From positions 1 through 63,513 of the forward strand of contig NZ_JAECZA010000314.1 in assembly GCF_016056275.1 (NCBI RefSeq): 63,513 bases of DNA, read 5' to 3'. The DNA is from Dendronalium phyllosphericum CENA369. Lineage in GTDB: Bacteria > Cyanobacteriota > Cyanobacteriia > Cyanobacteriales > Nostocaceae. The translations under genes and the position numbers were made by a program. Below the pieces are notes generated by a model. It worked only from the letters and a program-made list of their open reading frames with translations, did no database searches and had not been told where the DNA came from. Below, piece after piece: positions 36,101 through 44,113 of the stretch (its first letter is position 1; each line of letters begins with the position of its first letter).

Positions 36101-39100
36101 AGCTTGTCCTAATAAATTGAGAATCGCTTGCAGGTAACACTCTAGATATTTTATCGTTGCTTCTTGTTTGACCTGGCTGATGACTTGCCGATAATTCTCC
36201 ATTTCCTGGGCCAAATCATTTAATTCTCGACCGCTCCAATAGCTACACTGACTATATGACACTAAGTTCAACGCCACGCATACCAAATCTCCAGTTTCTA
36301 AGCCGCTGTAATAAGCTTCTAGCAAGGATGGGATACTGCGATTTAATGGTTCTTTCCAGTGCCGAATAAAGCTGTTGACAATAAAGTAAGCTCTGCTTTT
36401 AAAAGCGTTAATCTGGTGTTGTTCTAGTAACTTTAATGAAAGTTGCCCAAATTCATACCCAGCATCAATATCTCCAATCAAACCACAAAGAGTCACTCCA
36501 TAGTCTGCATAGGACAAAATGGCAATAGGTGAATTGCCAAACTGGATAGCCATCTCGACTTGCTTGGATGTGAGTAGTGGTAACAGTGCCGGTTTACCAA
36601 TGAATGCAGAGGAGACTAGTGTAGTCAGGATTTGCATGGCTGCCAGTTGATGCGGATCGCTCATTACAGATAAATCCAGCAAACTTAAGGGTGCGCGCCC
36701 CATCCACAGTTGCTTTGTCTGTTGGGTTGCTGCACTAATATCTGCCGTAGTCGGCTGTTCGGGAAATTCCACGCCGAGTAATTTCAGGACTTGCAACCCA
36801 GTCTCAACTACTTTGGCAAATTGACCTTGCGACCGGAATGCCATCATTCGGGTTTCATAGACTTTGATGGTGTCCAGTAAAGAAGTAGCAGATTGCAACA
36901 CAATGTCACCCCACACTGCTAGCTTGTCAAAGTCTGTATTCAGGCAGGCAGCTTCCAAACGCTCGTGATGCAGATTCAGGGTCAATTCGTAGTGTACTAC
37001 CCAGGTATTAGAAGGTAGTAAATCAATCCCTTGAGTGAAGTAGTTGACGGCAGCATTATAAGCGATCGCCGCCTTGGCTTTGCGCCCTGCGATTAAATTC
37101 AGTTGGGCTAACTCAAGTTTTTTCTCAGGCTGAACGAGCAAGTCAATGCCTATATTCAGGTGATTGACAATTTCAAAGATATTTGCTTCTAGTTCAGTTT
37201 CCGGTGTACTAGCGTGTAATAATTGACCGATCGCCAGATGAGTTGCTTGTTTGCCATCTTCCGCAATTAACTTGTAAGCAGCTTGTTGGATGCGATCGTG
37301 CAGGAAGCGATAAGTTAAATTGACACAGCGATCGTCAACCGTTGTTTGGGAATCAAGTTCGCTACTCTCTGCCTGAAAGAACTTGTAACTCTGGCTAGTT
37401 GGCAAAATTAAGCCCTCTTGCAACGCTTTCCATAACGCTGTTGCAGCATTGGTTGCAGACTGCTGTGAAACGATCGCCAAGGTTTTTAAATCAAAAGAGT
37501 TGCCAATGCAAGCCGCTAGTTTCAGTACATTTTGCGTTTCTTTAGGTAATTTCTGCAACTGGTAGGTGAGAAATTCCACCACATCATCGGTAAGAGATAA
37601 CGCCTTGATTTGGGCAATATCGCATTCCCAATAGCCATGATGGCGATTAAATGTAATCTGCCCATCTTCGTGTAAGCTTTTGAGAAACTGGGTGATAAAA
37701 AAGGGATTACCTTGAGTCTTGCGATCGATTAATTCTGTTAAAGGAAGCGATCGCTCTATCGTACAATGCAAGGTATCAGCAATTAACTGATTCGTATCGC
37801 TCAAAGTCAGAGGAGCGAGGGTAATTGTATTGACAGTCTTGCCAGTTTTCTTCAGTTCCTCCACCGTCAAGATAAACGGATGGCCTGCTTGTACTTCATT
37901 ATCTCGATAAGCCCCTAACAAAAGCAGATAACGCCGATCTTCCATCAGCAGTTTAATTAATTGTAGGGAAGCTAAATCTGCCCACTGCAAGTCATCCAAA
38001 AACATCACTAAAGGGTGTTCTGCTGTGGTAAATACAGCAATAAACTTTTGGAATAATAAGTTAAACCGATTCTGTGCCGCACTTGGCGACAGTTCTGGCG
38101 CAGGCGGTTGTTTGCCAATTACTCGTTCTAGTTCTGGAATCACCTCAATAATAACTTGGCCATTGTCTGCCAGAACTTCTAGAATCTGGCTTCGCCACTG
38201 TGCTAATTGTGTATCTGACTCTGACAACAATTGCCCCATCAAATCGCGCAAAGCTTGCACAAACGCAGAAAAGGGAATATTGCGATTGAATTGATCGAAT
38301 TTACCTTTAATAAAATACCCCTGCTGTCGGGTAATGGGCTTGTGGACTTCATTAACGACGGCAGTTTTACCAATCCCAGAGAATCCCGCTACCAGCATCA
38401 TTTCTGCTGTGCCATTGGCAACACGCTCAAAAGCTTGCAACAAGGTAGCAACTTCTGATTCTCGTCCATAGAGTTTTTCTCTAATTAGAAAGCGATCGCA
38501 AATATCCCGCTTACCAATGACAAAATCTGTAATTTCCCCTGTATCTTGAAGTTGCGCCAAACAAGTTGCTAAATCATGCTTTAATCCCAACGCACTTTGA
38601 TATCTATCTTCGGCATTTTTCGCCATCAACTTGTTGATTATCTTGCCTAAGACTGTTGGTATTTCTTCCCTCCTGCCTTCTAGCTTTGGCGGTTGTTGTG
38701 CAATATGACAATGCACCAACTTCATCGGGTCATCCGAGATAAATGGTAACTCTCCGGTTAATAATTCATAAAATGTCACACCCAGTGCATAAAAATCGCT
38801 ACGGTAGTCTATGCCTCGGTTCATTCTTCCGGTTTGTTCGGGAGAAATATAAGCAAGTGTACCTTCTAAGACATTGGGATTTTTAATTTCTTGGGTTTCT
38901 TTAGGTAAGAGAGAGGCAATACTAAAGTCAATCAGTTGAACTTGTTTTGTTTGGGGATGAATCAGAATATTGGCAGGTTTGATATCTTTGTGGATAACAC
39001 GGTTGTGGTGTAAATCGTGGAGAATATCAGTTAATTGAATAGCGATTGTTAAAAGTTCCACCAAGGAGAGGGTAGTGGTTTGAATGTATTCTCCTAAAGC

Positions 39101-39385
39101 TACGCCTCCCGTATCTTCCATTACCAAAATATAACCATTACCATAGGGTTCTAATGATAAAGGATGAATGATTCCAGGAATGTTGAGATTTTTGCTAATG
39201 GTATATTGGTTGCGAAATTGTAGTAATTCGTTGAAGTTGGGATATGCTGAGGTCAAAAGTTTGATGACAACTGCGAGTCTATCTTGTTCTCGAATAGCTC
39301 GATATACTCTGGTTCTGGAGCCTGCATAAAGTTGAGAGCTAATTTGATATCTGGGAATGATTGGGCTGGGGTTTTGAGTAGCCAT
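33143..39385 (-). CDS. Giant Ser/Thr kinase - AAA ATPase - GAF - PAS - histidine kinase
   Basis: The domains of this 2080-residue protein are: Ser/Thr kinase at about 10-275 (HKDIKPANIL with Asp134; DFS replaces the DFG motif), AAA_16-type ATPase at about 310-560 (GFSGIGKT with Lys340, FLDDLQWAD), a long helical repeat region at about 700-1330, GAF at about 1370-1510, two PAS at about 1545-1790, and histidine kinase at 1800-2075 (VAHEMNN with His1818, DNGKGM, TKPIGKGTGLGLAIAR). No receiver domain or transmembrane segment is present, so it is a soluble sensor. Such three-function kinases are numerous in Nostoc, with unknown signals. It converges on the anti-sigma gene. Confidence 0.93.
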   Translation of the reverse strand: MATQNPSPIIPRYQISSQLYAGSRTRVYRAIREQDRLAVVIKLLTSAYPNFNELLQFRNQYTISKNLNIPGIIHPLSLEPYGNGYILVMEDTGGVALGEYIQTTTLSLVELLTIAIQLTDILHDLHHNRVIHKDIKPANILIHPQTKQVQLIDFSIASLLPKETQEIKNPNVLEGTLAYISPEQTGRMNRGIDYRSDFYALGVTFYELLTGELPFISDDPMKLVHCHIAQQPPKLEGRREEIPTVLGKIINKLMAKNAEDRYQSALGLKHDLATCLAQLQDTGEITDFVIGKRDICDRFLIREKLYGRESEVATLLQAFERVANGTAEMMLVAGFSGIGKTAVVNEVHKPITRQQGYFIKGKFDQFNRNIPFSAFVQALRDLMGQLLSESDTQLAQWRSQILEVLADNGQVIIEVIPELERVIGKQPPAPELSPSAAQNRFNLLFQKFIAVFTTAEHPLVMFLDDLQWADLASLQLIKLLMEDRRYLLLLGAYRDNEVQAGHPFILTVEELKKTGKTVNTITLAPLTLSDTNQLIADTLHCTIERSLPLTELIDRKTQGNPFFITQFLKSLHEDGQITFNRHHGYWECDIAQIKALSLTDDVVEFLTYQLQKLPKETQNVLKLAACIGNSFDLKTLAIVSQQSATNAATALWKALQEGLILPTSQSYKFFQAESSELDSQTTVDDRCVNLTYRFLHDRIQQAAYKLIAEDGKQATHLAIGQLLHASTPETELEANIFEIVNHLNIGIDLLVQPEKKLELAQLNLIAGRKAKAAIAYNAAVNYFTQGIDLLPSNTWVVHYELTLNLHHERLEAACLNTDFDKLAVWGDIVLQSATSLLDTIKVYETRMMAFRSQGQFAKVVETGLQVLKLLGVEFPEQPTTADISAATQQTKQLWMGRAPLSLLDLSVMSDPHQLAAMQILTTLVSSAFIGKPALLPLLTSKQVEMAIQFGNSPIAILSYADYGVTLCGLIGDIDAGYEFGQLSLKLLEQHQINAFKSRAYFIVNSFIRHWKEPLNRSIPSLLEAYYSGLETGDLVCVALNLVSYSQCSYWSGRELNDLAQEMENYRQVISQVKQEATIKYLECYLQAILNLLGQAEVPYYLQGKVFNAAEILPSLQATSNRTGLFYLHFNQAVLCYLFGEYEAASQQAALAEQYSNAVNGYFVAAVRVFYDALIHLARYTDANAQEKSAILERINAHQEKLQTWATYAPFNHQHRCSLVAAERYRVLGQFAEAMEHYDLAIAQAKTHGFVQEEALSNELAAKFYLSWGKEKVAAGYMQEAYYCYAHWGAKAKTEDLENRYPNLLHLILQQGVQPLNVLETLSQNATQLSVHSSTDLSHSSSISISALDFAAILKASQSLSGTIQLDELLHQLTQIILQHSGGDRCALILPNSQGEWQVRAIATPEITQLYSEPLEGNPHLPIKLIQYVKNTQEVVVINELKTNLPVIDEYLLQRQPKSLLCLPILNQGHLIGILYLKNRSTSGVFTSNRILILNFLCTQAAISLENARLYQDSQIYAQQLEESLEKLRLSEARFQKLADNVPGLIYQIRIKADGSSSVSYVSSGCQTLYEVAAEDVKSGKYSLRDFEHPEDKAEAFRATIESAQNLTPFRHEWRIVTPNGNIKWVKAAAQPERGEDGEMVWDGMLIDISDRKRAEQEQQRLLEILAATPDIIGIADANGNSLYTNPAGLRFWQIADSAAGFHISTVTPPTAMEYLQSVAIPTAIRQGAWSGESAIFDSQGNEIPVSQVIIAQKNAADEIEYLATIIRDISDRKLAEAAIEQKSQELKKALQELQQAQLQMVQNEKMSALGNLVAGVAHEMNNPLGFISASLIQAKPILADITEHLKLYQKTLPNPQQEIKDHAQEIDLDYSLEDLPKMIDAMTIACDRLKNISTSLRTFSRADKDYKVPFNINEGIDSTILILKHRLKANEQRPEIVVVTEYANLSSIPCFPGQLNQVFMNILANAIDALDESNNERSFQEIQANPHKIIIKTSIDDRHVKILIADNGKGMTEDVKTRIFDHLFTTKPIGKGTGLGLAIARQIVEEKHGGIIAVNSVLGSGTEFTISIPIADELNRCFSS

Positions 39386-39545
39386 TTATATATATTCTGA
39401 TAAAAGTTGCTTTTTGCTGCTCATTAAAAAGCCGTGCAACAACGCCTCTACACTCTACTAGTATTCCCATTAACGCTTGCATAGCTTGCTTTTCTGTGGG
39501 AAATGGTTTCCTAACAGGCTTTTGTGTCATAGCCAGCATCAGCAG

Positions 39546-39614
39546 ACCAACCCCATGTGTACGGACTTTCCATTCGCCCTCACCAGAAACTTTTACCCTA
39601 ATTGAATCCACCAC
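39546..39614 (-). pseudogene. Short IS4/IS5-type DDE transposase relic
   Basis: The frame encodes VDSIRVKVSGEGEWKVRTHG, close to the conserved VDSTGxKVxGEGEWKVRxHG block of IS4/IS5-like transposases. The frame then runs on into unrelated sequence, and stops precede it. No inverted repeats or full-length transposase are visible. The relic lies about 160 bases upstream of the giant kinase start, so an old insertion may have shaped that promoter. Confidence 0.6.
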
Positions 39615-39902
39615 AACACCTTGAAAGGGCTAGGCAACCCACTAAACTTTGTCAAGCGGTTAATTTTATTTTTTTATGGGTGTGCATCCTTGCAGAAACC
39701 GCAAGATTCTCTCCCCTGCGATTTTAATCATAAATTTTTCACTAGGAACTGTATAAGAAAGTTTTGAGGAATATATGTGACGTAATGTTAACTTTTATTA
39801 AAATTTATGATAATTTGTAATAGTTACTGAAGCTAGAGCTTGCAAATGCTCTTGGCTGTGTCTTTTTGCTCGTTGTAAATCCAATAAATTAGGTCTGTAG
39901 AT

Positions 39903-40862
39903 ATGCCAATTACGATCGACTCAGCTCGTGGTATTTTCCCAGGAACCCTATCAGCTGATGCTGTACCAGCTACAATCGCTAGATTTAAGCAACTCAGTGC
40001 CGAAGATCAGCTGGCATGGACTTGGTTTGCTTATCTTGAAATGGGTAAAACAATTACTGTTGCTGCTCCAGGTGCTGCCAGTATGCAATTTGCAGAAGCA
40101 ACTCTTAATCAAATTAAGCAAATGACTTTCCCTGAGCAAAGTCAGGTGATGTGCGATCTAGCAAACAATGCAGATACACCTATTTGTCGTACCTATGGTA
40201 CTTGGACTCCAAATATCAAACTAGGTTTTTGGTATCAACTTGGACAATGGATGGATCAAGGTATTGTTGCGCCGATTCCAGCTGGCTATCAGCTTTCTGC
40301 CAATGCCTCAGCAGTGTTGCAAGCAGTCCGAGAACTAGATCAAGGACAACAAATTACAGTCTTACGTAATGCTGTAGTTGATATGGGCTTCGATCCGAAT
40401 AAGTTAGGCGACTACACCAGAGTCTCGGAACCTGTAATTCCTCCCAAAGATGCATCACAACGAACTCAAGTCACCATTGAAGGCATTAATAATGAAACGG
40501 TGCTGAGTTACATGAACAACCTGAATGCCAATGACTTTGGGGCATTAATTGAACTGTTTGCGCCTGATGCAGCACTGCAACCTCCTTTCCAAAGACCAAT
40601 CGTTGGTAGAGATGCTATTCTGCGATTTTTTAATGAAGAATGCCAAAACCTCAAATTAATACCGGAGCGAGGCATTTCTGAACCCGCAGAAGATGGTTAC
40701 ACCCAAATCAAAGTTACTGGTAAAGTACAAACTCCGTGGTTTGGTGCTGCTGTGGGAATGAATATGGCTTGGCGGTTCTTGCTCAATCCTAAAGGCAAAA
40801 TTTTCTTTGTGGCAATTGATTTGCTGGCATCTCCTAAAGAACTATTAAACTTGGTTCGCTAG
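39903..40862 (+). CDS. ocp: Orange carotenoid protein
   Basis: This 319-residue protein has both OCP domains: the helical N-terminal carotenoid domain (PATIARFKQLSAEDQLAWTW, Tyr44 in FAYLEMGK) and the NTF2-like C-terminal domain (NETVLSYMNNLNANDFGALI, ECQNLKLIPERG). Arg155 in VLRNAVVD and the Glu pair at 245-246, which form the interdomain salt bridge of the dark state, are present, as is the Trp of NMAWRFLL. The protein is blue-light-activated and binds phycobilisomes to dissipate excess energy as heat. Similarity to characterised OCP1 is high throughout. FRP follows after a terminator-like hairpin. Confidence 0.98.
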   Translation: MPITIDSARGIFPGTLSADAVPATIARFKQLSAEDQLAWTWFAYLEMGKTITVAAPGAASMQFAEATLNQIKQMTFPEQSQVMCDLANNADTPICRTYGTWTPNIKLGFWYQLGQWMDQGIVAPIPAGYQLSANASAVLQAVRELDQGQQITVLRNAVVDMGFDPNKLGDYTRVSEPVIPPKDASQRTQVTIEGINNETVLSYMNNLNANDFGALIELFAPDAALQPPFQRPIVGRDAILRFFNEECQNLKLIPERGISEPAEDGYTQIKVTGKVQTPWFGAAVGMNMAWRFLLNPKGKIFFVAIDLLASPKELLNLVR

Positions 40863-40896
40863 AGAAATACTTCATGTAAGTATACCTTGAATTGCG

Positions 40897-40931
40897 TGAG
40901 CGCTCTCTAGCCAAGGGCGCTCCTCTTTTTA
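40897..40931 (+). terminator. Terminator-like hairpin between OCP and FRP
   Basis: GAGCGC (40898-40903) pairs with GCGCTC (40917-40922), followed by CTCTTTTT. It would uncouple FRP levels from the much more abundant OCP transcript. Confidence 0.65.
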
Positions 40932-40987
40932 TAAACAAATGGCACACGTTGACAAAATAAGTAACCGCATAAAGTTTAAGGTTTGTA

Positions 40988-41314
40988 ATGCACGTGAGTG
41001 AAGTTGAATGGTCTACGACCGAGCAAGAGATAGCTAAAGCAGCCTTTGAAAAAGCCTATGAGCGAGAAATTGAGGCTGTGATCCAACAAGTTCGCCAAAG
41101 AGCTAGTGTGATGACACAGCCTAATGAAATATGGCAGTTACATGATTTCTTAAGTGCTAGAAGACACGAGATAGATGGAAAATACGACTATAGATATTCG
41201 GTTTTAATCTTTGTCTTTGCTAGTTTGATCAAAGATGGTTGGCTGCATCTTGATGAATTACAGGGACTAGAAAAAGATAAGCTGACCAAAGTAGTGGCTC
41301 TTACACGTATGTAA
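40988..41314 (+). CDS. frp: Fluorescence recovery protein
   Basis: This 108-residue protein matches FRP along its length: an N-terminal helix (FEKAYEREIEAVIQQVRQRA), then the highly conserved WQLHDFLSARRHEIDGKYDY and VLIFVFASLIKDGWLHLDEL. FRP binds the C-terminal domain of activated OCP, speeds its return to the orange form and restores phycobilisome fluorescence. The gene lies 125 bases after OCP in the same direction. Confidence 0.95.
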   Translation: MHVSEVEWSTTEQEIAKAAFEKAYEREIEAVIQQVRQRASVMTQPNEIWQLHDFLSARRHEIDGKYDYRYSVLIFVFASLIKDGWLHLDELQGLEKDKLTKVVALTRM

Positions 41315-41339
41315 GGACTAAACTTGGAAAAAAATTATT

Positions 41340-41399
41340 GCGATCGCTATACTGGAATTGGCAAATACCTATTCTGAAATAATAAGCGATCGCTTTTTT
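41340..41399 (+). terminator. Possible terminator after FRP built on paired HIP1 octamers
   Basis: Two GCGATCGC octamers (41340-41347 and 41386-41393) can pair across a 38-base loop, and the second is followed by six Ts. Because HIP1 is everywhere in this genome, the pairing may be coincidental, but the T-tract position is right for FRP. Confidence 0.4.
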
Positions 41400-41508
41400 A
41401 TATTCCTAATCTTGCCATAAGGCAATGCCACCTAAAAAACCTGTCACATTCGGTATAAAGTCTCGGCGTTAACTTTTCACTCGAAGAAGTTCAAAATGCT
41501 TTAGAAGG

Positions 41509-41712
41509 TTGCACTATGGCTTAGAAGATGCGTTCAGAAGCACAACTGACTATGTGCTATGGCTACAAAAGCATGAAAAACAATATTTCTCGAACGCAAT
41601 TTTGGTGAGTGCATTACGAGAGCAATACTTCCAGAAAGAGGGGATTAAAGTATCCTGGCACGCTAATATTTTTATACCTGGTGAAATATCTCTAACCCCT
41701 AAAAGACTTTGA
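41509..41712 (+). pseudogene. Possible decayed small gene
   Basis: A 67-codon frame (DAFRSTTDYVLWLQKHEKQY, then LREQYFQKEGIKVS) has protein-like composition but only a TTG start and no ribosome site. Just upstream, another frame reads NFSLEEVQNALEGCTMA before a stop, as if one frameshift had split a single gene. I do not recognise the family. Confidence 0.3.
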
Positions 41713-41746
41713 GCAATCAATACTGTCCTAACCTATGTGACTACGG

Positions 41747-42667
41747 CTATATTTGATTAAGGCGATCGCAGTTTAGCCCATCCCAAAAAACAGCAATAGC
41801 TTCCAAAATCTCTCTCCCGCCTTGAAAGAACTTGCTTTGGTCAAAGTCTGTGTGAAAGTAAACTTCTTCAAGTTCCTCTAGTGTGTGTCCGGCGTGTTGC
41901 GCTTCAACACGATTATGCCAAGTAAAAAATGCTAGGTGTAGGTGTGGATATCGTGTTTGCTTGATGCGTGTAAATCCATCCTCTAATTCCTGCCAGAAGC
42001 CTGCTGCGGCCCAATTCTCAACAGCAAAGCTAGCACCCTCGGCAATTTGTGGGTCTTCACTACCGTAGAGGCGTTGTAGTTCGTCACAGAAATGCAAGGT
42101 TGTAGGATTTCCGTGCTTGCGTTTGCCGATATTTTCGTAGTGCAAGCCTAATCCTTCAGCAATACCAATTAGCCATTCAAAATGTGCGGCGCGAAAACGA
42201 CAGATACCGCCGTCTACTGTACCTTCTGTGCTGACTAGTTCGGGGTCGCCTTCCCGGTCTTTTTCCTCCTCTGTCTGAGCTATGTTATTACTAATTGGTT
42301 GTTCAGACTTGCGGTAAATCACGCCCAGTTCGTTCAGCAATATTTCCCGACTGGTACGCGACTGTAGAAGCGTAGGTGAGTTGATTGCTTTTAATAACGC
42401 CGCAATCAAGAACTGATTAGAGAACACCGAAAATTGCTGAATGAAGTTTCGCAATTCTTCATCTGTAGCAGTGCCGTTGCAGAACCAGCGAGTATAAGCA
42501 TTGTTGGTAATAATGCGATGCTGCAAAAATTCTCGGTCAACTTCGCTGAGGAAGTTTTGGAATTCATTTACCTGTTCTTGAGTGAGTTCGCCTCGACATA
42601 AGCGTTTGTAAATGCGTGGCGAAATCGTCAAATTTCTTGGAGTAGTAGTAATTTGAGTCATAATCAA
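41747..42667 (-). CDS. Haem-oxygenase-fold (TENA/HDO-like) putative iron enzyme
   Basis: The 306-residue all-helical sequence fits the haem-oxygenase-like superfamily that includes TENA/PqqC and the non-haem diiron oxidases. Candidate metal-binding segments are AAHFEWLIGIAEGLGLHYEN and TWHNRVEAQHAGHTLEELEE, with several His and Glu at helical spacing. It lies 85 bases downstream of homogentisate dioxygenase in the same direction, so it is probably transcribed with it. It may process a tyrosine-derived or quinone-related aromatic compound; the substrate is unknown. Which residues bind metal would need alignment to confirm. Confidence 0.7.
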   Translation of the reverse strand: MIMTQITTTPRNLTISPRIYKRLCRGELTQEQVNEFQNFLSEVDREFLQHRIITNNAYTRWFCNGTATDEELRNFIQQFSVFSNQFLIAALLKAINSPTLLQSRTSREILLNELGVIYRKSEQPISNNIAQTEEEKDREGDPELVSTEGTVDGGICRFRAAHFEWLIGIAEGLGLHYENIGKRKHGNPTTLHFCDELQRLYGSEDPQIAEGASFAVENWAAAGFWQELEDGFTRIKQTRYPHLHLAFFTWHNRVEAQHAGHTLEELEEVYFHTDFDQSKFFQGGREILEAIAVFWDGLNCDRLNQI

Positions 42668-42680
42668 CCACCTCTCAAAA

Positions 42681-42745
42681 AGTGGGGAAAGGGAAGCAGA
42701 GGGGCAGGGGAGCAGAGGAGAATAACACTGACAACTGACAACTGA
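42681..42745. repeat. Purine-rich and GACAACT short tandem repeats, copy A
   Basis: The segment GGGGCAGGGGAGCAGAGGAG, then AATAACACTGACAACTGACA, is a typical Nostoc-type short repeat tract. A longer version lies at 43964-44104, so the two flank the homogentisate dioxygenase gene as imperfect direct repeats. Confidence 0.8.
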
Positions 42746-42752
42746 TTTCTAT

Positions 42753-43934
42753 TTAAGCAAGCCAACTATAGGCGTAGTTTTTGTCCTCCAACTGCACAGC
42801 ATAGTTTGTGAAATGTAAGGGGTGAAATGTATCAATCATCACGGCTAATTCATCAGTTCGTTCTTTGCCAATCGACCCTTCGTACATTCCTGGGTGAGGG
42901 CCGTGAGGAATGCCACTAGGATGAATAGTCAGCGAAGCGCGTTCAATTCCTTTGCGGGACATGAAATTACCCGCAGCGTAGTAGAGAACTTCATCTGAAT
43001 CAACGTTGGAATGATTATATGGGGCAGGGATTGCTTGGGGGTGATAATCAAAAAGGCGCGGTACAAAAGAACACAAGACAAACCCAGGAGCTTCAAAGGT
43101 TTGATGTACTGGAGGAGGTTGGTGAATCCGACCTGTAACGGGTTCAAAGTCTTCAATATTGAATGCAAAAGGATAGAGGCAGCCATCCCAACCGACGACA
43201 TCAAGGGGATGATGGCCATAGAAGTAGCTGGTGATGCGCTGGCTGAAACCTTTTCTGTGATACTCGCACTCTTTGACTCGTACCTCAAACTCTCCTACCT
43301 CATCATGAGTCACCAACTCATCCGGTGGGCGGATGTCGCGTTCGTTGTAGGGGGCGTGTTCGAGAAATTGTCCGTAACGATTGAGGTAGCGTGCTGGTGG
43401 CTCGATGTGTCCGCTTGCCTCAATAATTAGCATTCGCTGCTCAATGTTGGTATCGGGTATGATGCGCCACAATACTCCTGTAGGAATTACGAGGTAATCA
43501 CCTGGACGATAGCGAAGATTTCCATACTGGCTCTCCAATATACCAGTACCTTCATGAATGAAAATTACCTCATCGCCGTGAGCCAACCGATACCAGTACG
43601 ACATTGTTTCAGTAGGTCGGGCAACTGAAATAGAAACATCCGCATTCGACAAAAGCGGAATACGTGCTTCTACAGCATCCCTGGCTGGTGTGATGGTCGC
43701 TGTGCGTAGATGGCGATGACACAACACACCTGATTCCTCAAAGGAAATGTCCGCCGTTGTTCTGAGTAAAATTTTCTGTATCTGGGTGGGCGGACGCAAA
43801 TGGTAAAGCAGAGATTGAACGCCTGAAAAACCACGCATCCCCATCAATTCTTCGTGATACAAAGAACCGTCAGGTTGACGAAATTGAGTGTGTCGTTTGT
43901 GTGGAATCTTTCCCAATCTATAATAATGAGTCAT
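42753..43934 (-). CDS. hmgA: Homogentisate 1,2-dioxygenase
   Basis: This 393-residue protein opens the aromatic ring of homogentisate to give maleylacetoacetate. The cupin-type iron site is visible near the C-terminus: PYNHSNVDSDEVLYY supplies a His and the Glu, and SGIPHGPHPG the second His. The N-terminal GMRGFSGVQSLLYHLRPPTQ block and central RPGDYLVIPTGVLWRI are family-like. It is shorter than the animal enzyme (about 440 residues), as in many bacteria. It lies downstream of HPPD on the same strand but 179 bases away, across a repeat tract. Confidence 0.93.
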   Translation of the reverse strand: MTHYYRLGKIPHKRHTQFRQPDGSLYHEELMGMRGFSGVQSLLYHLRPPTQIQKILLRTTADISFEESGVLCHRHLRTATITPARDAVEARIPLLSNADVSISVARPTETMSYWYRLAHGDEVIFIHEGTGILESQYGNLRYRPGDYLVIPTGVLWRIIPDTNIEQRMLIIEASGHIEPPARYLNRYGQFLEHAPYNERDIRPPDELVTHDEVGEFEVRVKECEYHRKGFSQRITSYFYGHHPLDVVGWDGCLYPFAFNIEDFEPVTGRIHQPPPVHQTFEAPGFVLCSFVPRLFDYHPQAIPAPYNHSNVDSDEVLYYAAGNFMSRKGIERASLTIHPSGIPHGPHPGMYEGSIGKERTDELAVMIDTFHPLHFTNYAVQLEDKNYAYSWLA

Positions 43935-43963
43935 TTTCTCATCTCCTATGACTTGAAAGATCG

Positions 43964-44104
43964 GGGGATCTGGGGAAGAAGAGGGCAGAGGAGCAGAGGG
44001 GCAGAGGAGCAGGGGAGCAGGGGAGCAGAGGAGCAGGGGAGAATAACACTAACCACTGACCAATTACCAATCCCCAATTACTACTGACAACTGACAACTG
44101 ACTC
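43964..44104. repeat. Purine-rich and GACAACT short tandem repeats, copy B
   Basis: AGAGGAGCAGGGGAGCAGGG-type repeats (43964-44041) are followed by AATAACACTAACCACTGACC and ACTGACAACTGACAACTGAC. The tract is strongly strand-asymmetric (purines on the + strand) and separates hppD from hmgA. Confidence 0.85.
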
Positions 44105-44113
44105 CTGCCTACT

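Noticed and set aside
39339-39614. 91-residue minus-strand gene upstream of the giant kinase
   Set aside because: Its first 23 residues are a transposase fragment, the start is GTG inside that relic, and it overlaps the kinase start; I treat it as an accidental frame through the IS relic.
43011-43430. 139-codon plus-strand frame inside hmgA
   Set aside because: It lies entirely opposite the well-supported homogentisate dioxygenase gene.
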